Source: Pisolithus tinctorius (lineage: Eukaryota; Basidiomycota; Agaricomycetes; Boletales; Pisolithaceae). From it: a stretch of DNA of 64,000 nt. The position numbers were made by a program, and so were the translations under genes. The number at the start of each line of letters is the position of its first letter. Position 1 is the stretch's first letter. The notes beneath the pieces were generated by a model. The model searched no databases. It saw only the letters and a list, made by a program, of their open reading frames with translations, and had not been told where the DNA came from. The stretch lies in the NCBI GenBank assembly GCA_024663395.1, contig JANFAH010000002.1, positions 1,054,001 through 1,118,000 on the forward strand. The letters run 5' to 3'. Shown here piece by piece: positions 56,119 through 64,000 of this stretch.

Positions 56119-57370
56119 GCGGTCTTGGTGTCCAGTGGATCCAATGATCAATCGCACGATGACAGTCAAGACTGACCCTCATCTTTCAGTGATGTTAACA
56201 AAGGTTTTGCGGGTCAGTGCTTTTGACTTAAGTTATGCGTCATTACACTTCGCAGTCTACTGACCCATTTACCAGCACATACTACATGTACTAGGTCCAT
56301 TGTTCTCCCCACCTCCAGCTGCACTCTGTCATTCTGCCTGGCCAGTATATGCCTTCTATAGCAATGCCCTTCTCTCCCCACTCATCTACCCTTGGTACAG
56401 ATTCAGTGATCGATCACATAGATGATAGTGCAGTTCTCCCCTCACCTTTTAGTCCTGAAGATTTGAGTTAGCAACACATCTGTTCATATCTATCCCTGCC
56501 AGTCGAATACATGGCATGTTCCTCTACTATGAATTTTCTCCAGGTTGCCTCATGATCAACCATGTGAAGTTCTAATGTGGGTACGTGGTTAGCTTTTCAG
56601 TGTATCTTATCCATCGATTTCTGCTACTTCCTCCAGAGTATTACAAAGAGTTATGTCACATCTAAGTGCATGATTTGTCATGGTTGAACATCCAGTTTTC
56701 CTGCAATGGCTTCTGACAAATGGGGAAAGGGAACGAGGTAGCCTTCTGCTGGAGATCTGCCATCATACTTACAATTCTCTGCACATTCACTCTCCAGCCT
56801 TTCCTTCCCATTCCCTGACCCACCATGTCTGAAATACCTTTGCCCAGTACTGGATTGGATATAAGCTCTAGCAACCTCAGTACATGTTTTTCTGACTAAC
56901 TCCTGATGACTAACACATTTTGGCACAGGTGCTCTAATTACTCTGATTGGAAACCTTGAATTGAATGCAGCAGATGCTAAAACACTAGCAAGTGCTTTGT
57001 TACTAAGATCTTGTGCTGAAGGTGAGTATGTTCTTAAGTGACATTTCTGGACTGATCATATTGCAGCCTTCATAGGGTCATCCAGCTCGCAACCCACATA
57101 CCCCACAGCAGCATTATGCCCGTCGAGTCCTGGGGTTTCAGGATTGTTGTCCCACAAAGAGTGTACACCTGCCACCTTATCCCCCTCAATCCCCATTTAT
57201 GTGGAACTTCCTGCACCGCCAGTATCGATACATCTAACACCACCTAACTCGACTGATCCCTCCACTGTTCTTGTCCATGGCCACCCAGATCGTGAAGCAA
57301 GGGTTCCATATCTAGCAGATGACTGTGTGCATACCTCCACCAGAATTTTTTTTACCATATCCATGTAAAG

Positions 57371-58213
57371 ACTAACAGCTATTGTATTATCTGTTGGCAA
57401 GTATTTCTTGTGGTTGTCTCCAATTAATTACTATGAAGTATAAATCCTCAGGCCATGTATTGCATATGGCAGCCTGACTGTGAGGCAAGTCGCAACTTGT
57501 CACTTTCCATCCTTCATAAATTTCAAGCTCTACCACTTAGCAGCAGAATGCTTGGAGTGTCTCTCTGCTAAATGTCATGGGCTTGGTGCTCTTGACAGCC
57601 CCTGAAGGCTTGGAGCCTTCAAGGGTGGTCTTGGTGTCAATCTGGTGATCAATTGCATGGATGACAATGACCCTCATCACTCAGTACTGGAGATTTGTTT
57701 CAGCAACAACTTTGCCCAAAGGTCATTGTACCTCCGACATTCGGTCTACATTATTTGCTTGATTTGGCTATCGATTGCGTGAAAGGGACTGTGTCTATCG
57801 GACTCCATCAACCCTGCTCTCGTCAGTGACTGCCCTTAGGGGCTTGAACAATTCATTTTCCATCTAGTAAGCCCATTCCTTTCTCTATTACTGGATACTG
57901 ATGAACTCTTGTGGTTTTTCAGTCCTGAGGAAACCCACTTTCTGGGTCACGCAGATGGAATACCACTGTTCTGGATTTGATTGGAATTCCACCCATATGT
58001 TTCCATTTTAATAGGTGTGTCATCCTGGCTATGCATTACAACCACTTCTTTCCTGTGTGCTTTTCCTTCGTCCCCCTTATGTCATGTCCTCTTTTTGTGG
58101 TTTCATATGTCCTTGCTGATGCTATATCCAGAACTTTGCACGCTGAGACAACATGTTCTAGACAGATTTTCTTCCCCATGTGGTTTGTCTTGGCTTGACA
58201 TGCTCTGACCTTA
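57371..58213. other. K1 interior not represented in the left copy within the window
   Basis: Non-coding. 57540-57680 resembles 56030-56180 (GGGCTTGGTG, stem-loop, GGTCTTGGTGTC), so this segment is duplicated. A stem-loop with one bulged base lies at 57601-57624. Confidence 0.4.
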
Positions 58214-58368
58214 CAGTGGCTCAAAAAAGTGTCCCAATGTTGGGTGATTTTGGAAAGATTTGAGATTTATGGGAGAACCAGTAGGAATCAGGTCAAACCT
58301 TTGCAGGACCAAAAAGTAGCAATAACTGTCGCCTTGACAACAAGGGCTTGTTTATACTGCTGTGTTTC
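58214..58368 (+). mobile_element. Candidate Tc1/mariner terminus fragment
   Basis: After TA (58212-58213) the sequence reads CAGTGGCTCAAAAAAGTG, a tip typical of Tc1-like elements. No second end is visible and the fragment stops at K1 terminal DNA. Confidence 0.35.
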
Positions 58369-58388
58369 CAGGAGGCCTTACTATCAGC

Positions 58389-59075
58389 CACCTTGTGTCC
58401 ATGTAACTCACATGATCTGGACTTACTAAGGATGCTGCATGACCTGTTGTACTGAGCATGCATGGGTTCCAGCTGCAGCTCATAACCTGATGAAAATGTG
58501 ACCAGAGCTGGCATTGAGCCAGGACCCTCTCAGTGTCAAGCAGCTGCTCTGACCATGGAGCTACCTTGCATTGGATTCTCTATGGAGCTTGTAGGATTAG
58601 TGCAGATTACTACTTCAACACCTTAGAGGCTGTGTTGGGACATCCCTCTGGTTGCCAGAGGGGAGGGTGGGATGTCCCAATATAGCCTTAGAGGCTGTTG
58701 TGGGACATCCCACTGGATGGCAAAGGGGAGGGTGGGATGTCCCAATGTAGGCTTAGAGGCTGTTGGGGGACATCCCACTGGTTGGCAGTGGGGAGGGTGG
58801 GATGTCCCAAGGTAGCCTTGGAGGCTGCTGTGGGACATCCCAAGTCCCCTTATGAAAGTCAGTGGGATGTCCCATCCCAGCCTCAGAGGGTTATGATGGC
58901 ACACCCTCCTAAGTTACCTTTGCAGACCAGCACAATGCCCCATGACAACCTCAGAGGCTCATCTGGGACATTCTGCCCTCTGCAGATGCTGTTGCAAAGG
59001 TGACCAACACCATGTTCTATGTGGGGGACTTTGAGATATTGGCTTGCCACACAAGTGTTCAAAACCCATTCACTT
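58389..59075 (+). repeat. K1 terminal inverted repeat, right, outer end missing
   Basis: Inverted copy of about 46365-47250 with fewer satellite units (about 58630-58875) and a type 2 tRNA-like unit (58491-58570, minus strand). It breaks off at ACCCATTCACTT, 520 bp short of the tip. Confidence 0.8.
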
Positions 59076-59871
59076 AATGGACAGGGGTTGTTGGATCTGG
59101 CTGTTTGATTGTGACCTCTACCAATTGCGATCTATATCTACCTCCAGTTCTCCAAGTCTTGACTTCCAGCTGCTTCACCCAATGGCCTGGGGTAGGACCA
59201 ATTGTTATGCTGACAACTCGTATCGCGCCACGAATTGAGTGCAATGTAGCACAAGCACATGACTGCATGAGAGGGGCACATAATTTAACTTCACTAGCGA
59301 CGGAACACTAGTCTTGGCCAACCGAAGTCATACTGCCGAGTCCTTGTTGGTACAGGGGACAGAGCTAAGGGTGGTTGCAAAGTAGATTTCGAATGAGGGG
59401 CAAGTACGATACATGTGGGTTTATATACGTATGTAGAGTACCTGCGGAGCAAACATTCAAAAGCATTTAAACCGTCTACCCACGTCCGAACAAGGCAGGA
59501 CAGAGTCACTGCGGTGCAGGTGCAAGGGTAAACACGGGGGTGCACAAGGGGTTAACCGTGTATGTGAATCATAAGTGGAGCGTTCACCCGGGGTGAACGC
59601 ATCACATGACTGCATGGATCAGGGCCACCAGCGGATCACGGAAGGAAGGGGGAATGGGCATAATGCCCAGCTATAATACAACGTGGGGTAGACAGGGGTC
59701 TACCATAAAAGGAAACAGAAAGGGGAAATGTATGGAATGCAAGCCCAACTGTGTAGACAGTGGCTTGCAGGGTGGCAGAACGCTCCCGAAGGCGGAGCGG
59801 GTGGTGGCAAAGGCAGAGTGGGCGGTGAGAGTCCACAAGAAGAGAAAATGTGAGCGTAGCATAACAGATAC
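59076..59871. other. CpG-retaining stretch, no gene assigned
   Basis: Richer in CpG than its neighbours. ORFs at 59294-59545 (minus) and 59606-59965 (plus) overlap nothing recognisable; the latter runs into an LTR. A 21-nt palindrome lies at 59580-59600 and a GGTAGAC/GTCTACC hairpin near 59686. Confidence 0.4.
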
Positions 59872-60395
59872 TGTCATAGTCATGCCTCGACCCCAGCTGG
59901 ACTCAGCCTCACACTCGCTCAGTCCGGCCTTGGCCTCGCCAATCCCATATCTCCAGTTGGTCTAGTGTGGTAGGCACTGCTTTGCAGTGTCTGTCATTTT
60001 GGTTAAGCTCTGCCCAGTCTTGTCCCCAGTCCATCTGTCCCAGTCTCCATTACCTTAGTCATGTCTTACTAATACTTGTCTTGCCAATCACCTTAGCAAT
60101 CTTTGTGAGACTGGCATTACCGGTCTCCATACTATAGTTGTTTCTAGTATATAAACTTGTAGATACTCAGCCTGTAGACCTCAGTCTGAAATCAACTAAG
60201 TATACTCTGATAACCCTGTCTTGGCCTTGGACTCAGACTGAGATCCATGCAAGGGAATAGCACTGTATCCTCAGTCACTAAGTCCAATCAGTCCAACTAT
60301 CTGTATCTTCAACTCCCCCCCTGATCCTGACCCCTCAGTCTTGTGCCCACTTCGGTCTCCAGTCCAGCCTCAACCTGGACATCCCGAACTTAACA
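59872..60395 (+). repeat. Chromovirus-type LTR, 524 bp
   Basis: TGTCATAGTCATGCCTCGAC to CGAACTTAACA, so TG...CA. TATATAAA at 60148-60155. The first 130 bp match the LTR fragment at 31067-31212. No flanking duplication is clear, so it may be a solo or truncated context. Confidence 0.7.
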
Positions 60396-60396
60396 C

Positions 60397-61210
60397 TGTC
60401 ATGCCATCTTTGGATCTAGAGATGTCTCTGCTGAGATCTGACTTGCATTGCCACCCCCTAATGTGATATCAGTGTGCTTACTCAGTTTCTGACTCTGTTT
60501 GACTCATTCTGTGATGTTTTGACTGTCCTTGACTTGTTCATTGCCAATACTTACCAATCTTCTTTGCTTGCTTACTTTTCATTTCTTGCTTACTCATCAT
60601 GATTACCCAGTCCTTACTCATTACTTACCATGCATTTGTGCCTTGTTTGTCACAAGCTATGCTCCCCCCACAGTATATAAACCCCCACGTACTTAGCTAC
60701 ACCTCAAGTGAATCAGAAGTCACTCAGTAGTCGGTTCAGCTCAGCTCAGCATAACTCATTGTCGACAGTTGAGGCTCATTTGGAAGAGTCTATCTGTCTT
60801 CATTCATATCATTGGTAGTTGAGGCTCTACAAAGGAGTCTATCTACCTTCATTCATTATCTGAAGCTTCATCCACACTTAGTCAGCAAGTCTGCTTAGTC
60901 ATCCATCCACTCCTGCATAACTTGTCATTGACTTGTGCCAGGAGCATATTCTATTGAAGTCCATTACTCCCAAGTACTTTTGGCTGAACACCTCCACTCT
61001 GTTCAGCATCCCCCTTCCAGTGATCACTCACTTGTCTACTCCTGCATAACTCATTGTTGACTTGTGCCAGGAGCACCTGCCATTGAAATTCCCCCACACT
61101 AGATTTCTTCTGCTCTCCAGGTTCTGCAGAGGTAAACCACCACTTGCTCATATTTGTCTTTGGTGTTGGTTTTGGTTGGTTTATACCACCTTTCCACACT
61201 TTGACTCACA
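60397..61210 (+). mobile_element. LTR-like unit D (3' 814 bp of the unit A/B/C family)
   Basis: Starts TGTCATGCCATCTTTGG, which in units A-C is internal, and ends TTTGACTCACA. TATATAAA at 60674-60681. It directly abuts the end of the preceding LTR. Confidence 0.6.
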
Positions 61211-61334
61211 CTGGGATAGGATTGCAACAGGCTGGTGACACAGAGGGAGTCAAGGACTGAAATTGGGGCTCATGCAATAGGATGAACAGTCATGATGATT
61301 GGCCAGCTGCTTGAGTTGGGTAGATGTAAGCTGA

Positions 61335-61769
61335 TCATCTTGTGGCAGCAGGTGAGTGAAATGCCAGTTCTTGTAAAGGACTGACCAGTGGGGACTGAAA
61401 TGGTGGGGGCAACCCCCAAGGCAGCTTGTGCAATGGAGTACCTGGGGCAACAGGCAGTGGTGATTTGTCCCATGCTGGCTCAAGTAATGGGGTGCTGTCA
61501 GAGAGGCATGTTGATATGGAGTCCCAAGGAGGCTCAACCAATGGGCTGCTAGAGGAGGGAAACAGTGCAAATGACTCCCATGCTGGCTCTATCAAAGGTG
61601 ATCTGGGTGAACCAGAGGACTGGAAGGAGGGTTCCAGTCCAGTTGTGCATGTTGTTTGAGCTGGGGACAGCTTGAAAGGTGGCTCACATAATGGGGATGA
61701 TGGTGTATCCAGCAGGTCATCTTCAGTCAGCATTTCCTCATCCTCATCAAGAGATGCAAGCTGCTGCAT
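61335..61769 (-). CDS. Hypothetical protein with repeated S/T-P-L-x-E-P-x-W motif
   Basis: The 144-codon frame starts MQQLASLDEDEEMLTEDD and then carries about six copies, roughly 21-24 residues apart, of a motif seen as SPLCEPPF, SPLIEPAWE, SPLVEPPWD, TPLLEPAWD and weaker forms. Ser, Pro and acidic residues dominate. The repeat in the DNA could also be a minisatellite, and I recognise no family. It may be an exon of a longer gene. Confidence 0.35.
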   Translation of the reverse strand: MQQLASLDEDEEMLTEDDLLDTPSSPLCEPPFKLSPAQTTCTTGLEPSFQSSGSPRSPLIEPAWESFALFPSSSSPLVEPPWDSISTCLSDSTPLLEPAWDKSPLPVAPGTPLHKLPWGLPPPFQSPLVSPLQELAFHSPAATR

Positions 61770-62493
61770 ATCATGGCATGATGGAATTACTGCACACAGT
61801 CATTAGAAGTAATGGTCCTTGGACCAGCTGACTTATGGAGTTTATCTGGACTGCCAGAACTGAATCTAACATTTCTGGGAGCCATATGAAAGTTTTTTTT
61901 TTTCAAATTAAAGTGCTTGAGGGTGTATCTACCCTATGTTGCACTATTCTACCTTAGTTATCAATCTAGCAAGGCCACCTGTGGCCTACCACCCCTTACC
62001 AGCAAGTGAATGCCCTAATGGCAGAACCTTCGGTTCCCCATTAGTCCTCTGTTCCTGCTGGCTGATTTAGACACTCTGCCTTTGCAGTAAGGGTGGTTTA
62101 GTGCTTTGGCTAGTCAAGTAACTCTAACTACACAATATGAAAGTTTGAAACATTGTAGGTGCCATGGGGATTACACTGATGTTTGAGAATGATTTTGGTA
62201 CCAGTGATAAGATTGTATTACACAATATTTTTTCACCAGTCATCATGCAGGATGTGCAAATGCATACATAATGTAAATGGGCACTTAGTGGAATGACTGT
62301 CAACTGCCATACATTACTCCCACCAAAATATGTTCAATGGTTAAACCAGTACATTGAATATTGTAAACCACAGCATCACCAGAGTGAGCATTTGTGTTGT
62401 GCTTATGTAAGCCTGTTGAATGGTGTATGCTAGCTGGTGAATTCACCACACTGCTCAAGCATCCACCACCTGCACACCTAAGGTTTAACAGCA
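61770..62493. other. Non-coding stretch
   Basis: Contains a poly-T run near 61893-61902 and no recognisable gene or repeat. Confidence 0.5.
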
Positions 62494-64000
62494 CTATGTC
62501 TACCACCAGCACCAGCACCTTCATCCCAGCACAATCGACTGACAACATCCAGCTGGTCATCACTGCTGAAAATGCCAAGCAGGTAGTCAAGGAGGCTGCC
62601 AGGGTTACAATGCAGGAACTAAGAGGGCTTCAGGGCTGGGACAGTATGCACTGGTGCAAAGTGGCTCAGCTTGTGTGGGCCCAGCTGGTAAGTGAAATCA
62701 CAGCCATGATATCCATTCCTGACATCTATGTAGGGAATGGTCTGCATGGTTGTTGAACATCTACCCCCAGCATTCAAGATCCCTCTGCATCTTATTGCTA
62801 TCAATATGCACATGGTTGACCTGGCAATAATCATGGTGATGCAGATGTGGCCCCCTTTCAACCAGATGATGATGGCACAAGAGGCCAATGTGAAGGATCA
62901 TCCATGGTATTGCCTTCATCACCAGCCTAAGTCTCACCCATATTACAAGGTCATGGAGGAGCTTACTGGGCCTTTGTCGAGGGCCAAGCACCAGGCACAG
63001 CCAGTGGATAAGGGGAAGGGGAAAGAGTTGGGTATGGATGAGGCTCAGGGGATTCAGCTTCCAGGTGAGCACTAATTCTGATGATGGCAATTGGGTATAC
63101 CACTGAAATGGGATCCGAACATGCACCCACAGACACTACAGCTAAGACCACTGGAGTTGTGATGCAGAAGCTGGGAAATGAAGAGGATCAGAACAGGGAG
63201 AAGGCATGGGGCCATAGCCAGTCAAGATGTGGCTGGCCAGTGGCCAAGCCTGTCGATGCCAGTGATCAGACCAGTAGAGGCTGGAGCCAGTCAAGGAGAC
63301 CAATGAAGAAGGCAAAACCAGTCAATGAGGATGTGCAGGACCAGTGAGACATCAACAACCCTCCTGAGTCTTGGGAGCTAGTGCCAGAAGCTGAGTGGTG
63401 TGTGAGATGCCAGGACAGGAGTTGGCCCTGTACAGTGCTAGCTGGCAGGGCATGCTGGCAATGCCACTGTATGAAATACTCATGCAGCTTGTTCAAGGGG
63501 ATGGGAGACAAGTCTGAGATGCAGCAAAAAGCCTCCTGATCAAGGCCTCGCTGGCAATGATCCCCGGAAGACACTGCCAGCCTTCCCACCACTTCAACAC
63601 TTGCTGTGCCAGCTCCATCAACTGGTCAATGAGCCAAACATCAAAGGGCACCAAGCTGAAATCAATCTGCCAGTCCATCCAAAGTAACAAGCTGTCATTC
63701 ATCTCCTGGCCCATGGACTGGCTGCCCCAGTAAGTTATTCACAGTCCTATATTTTTGGCTAATCAGTTGAACTAATATTTCTATTGAGTAGTGGAAATTA
63801 TTACTCCATCATGGCTATCCCAGTCATGGTCTCATGCAAGAAGCATTGCAACAGACCCACCCATCACTCCAGTGCTGACTACTACAACCAGTGCTGATGA
63901 TCCATGCCATTGTGATGAGTATTGGGAAGAGGTTACCATCCTCAAGTGGGAGAATGCTGACATGAGGCAGGAGATAGAAGTAACCCATACTGAGCTTGCC
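62494..64000 (+). pseudogene. Unrecognised spliced gene with a cysteine cluster, runs off the window
   Basis: Exon 1 starts MSTTSTSTFIPAQSTDNIQ and ends at a GTAAGT donor (62688); exon 2 starts at about 62734 (GMVCMVVEHLPPAFKIP); a second intron (about 63064-63131) restores the frame to DTTAKTTG. Further on comes CVRCQDRSWPCTVLAGRACW and then CHCMKYSC, a CxxC....C....CxxCxxxKxxC arrangement like that of the gypsy antisense ORFs. TGA interrupts the frame at 63345, 63537, 63558 and 63630. A GTAAGT at 63731 and a later acceptor suggest a further exon ending in a Glu-rich helix at the window edge. It could be another gypsy accessory ORF. Confidence 0.5.

Larger units (their letters stand above)
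54856..57370 (-). other. Cargo-side flank of K1, right copy
   Basis: Mirror of 1-2430. Contains stem-loops at 55093, 55367 and 56094. No gene recognised. Confidence 0.5.
45838..59075 (-). mobile_element. K1 KDZ-type DNA transposon, right copy, with long terminal inverted repeats
   Basis: The left end starts CACTTCAGGTAACC at 45838. The terminal region up to about 47250 (tip, satellite, tRNA-like unit) reappears inverted at 58389-59075, so both ends carry a long repeat; the outer 520 bp are missing at the right. Between them, on the minus strand, lie the cargo flank, the cargo gene and the KDZ transposase, in the order of the left copy. Minimum size 13.2 kb. The transposase C-terminus is deleted at about 47253. 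Confidence 0.75.

Noticed and set aside
1..57370. The large inverted duplication as a single segmental inversion of host DNA or an assembly error
   Set aside because: Both copies end at the same CACTTCAGGTAACC tip, and a third deleted copy has the same tip, which fits separate copies of one mobile element.

Overview
The window looks like a transposable-element island from a basidiomycete (Agaricomycete) nuclear genome, plausibly a Boletales-type ectomycorrhizal fungus. The evidence is CxC/KDZ-type transposases, chromodomain Ty3/gypsy elements, a fungal Ty1/copia element, short introns with fungal branch points, and a repeat-associated hypothetical protein family I associate with Boletales. 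I see no housekeeping gene, rRNA gene, standard tRNA gene or CRISPR array. The only long intact reading frame is the polyprotein of a copia retrotransposon (34466-38896); almost everything else is broken, mainly by TGA stops that look like decayed CGA codons.

Layout. 1-14575 and 45838-59075 are two copies, in opposite orientation, of one large KDZ element called K1 here. Its end starts CACTTCAGGTAACC, it carries 65-bp satellite arrays near its ends, and it holds a hypothetical cargo gene followed by a KDZ transposase gene. The left copy runs off the window. Each copy is itself invaded: a 339-bp MITE (4844-5182) and a second KDZ-type element, K2 (6559-9951), in the left copy; a complete 1.64-kb non-autonomous K2 (51955-53594) in the right copy. 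The two transposase copies are broken in complementary places: the left one is split by K2, the right one loses its C-terminus.

The stretch between the K1 copies is nested retrotransposon debris. It contains long LTR-like units (14653-16507, 42198-43745, 44230-45837), gypsy 3' ends with an antisense coiled-coil/cysteine-cluster ORF (16458-17807 and 31067-32375), and two elements with CAGTGAGGGACAAAAG ends at TA sites (17808-19225, 30347-31064). It also holds a gypsy gag followed by a degenerate repeat array with intron-like segments (20828-30200), a deleted third K1 copy (24893-28484), and a chromovirus on the minus strand (31067-44229). That chromovirus is split by the intact copia element (33917-39371, 5-bp target duplication) and by a 1.55-kb LTR-like insertion in gag. 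The right edge (59076-64000) holds a gypsy LTR, another LTR-like piece, an ORF with a repeated S/T-P-L-x-E-P motif, and a broken intron-containing gene with a cysteine cluster.

The sequence gives a relative chronology. The chromovirus inserted first and was hit by the LTR-like unit and then by copia; K1 elements landed in older LTR sequence; K2 and the MITE landed in K1. C-to-T decay at CpG continued after the K1 copies separated, because CGA in one copy is repeatedly TGA in the other. Features worth a closer look are the palindrome-based satellites specific to each KDZ family, the tRNA-like (A/B-box) units inside K1, the covarying hairpins at the cargo end of K1, and the intron-like repeat array.
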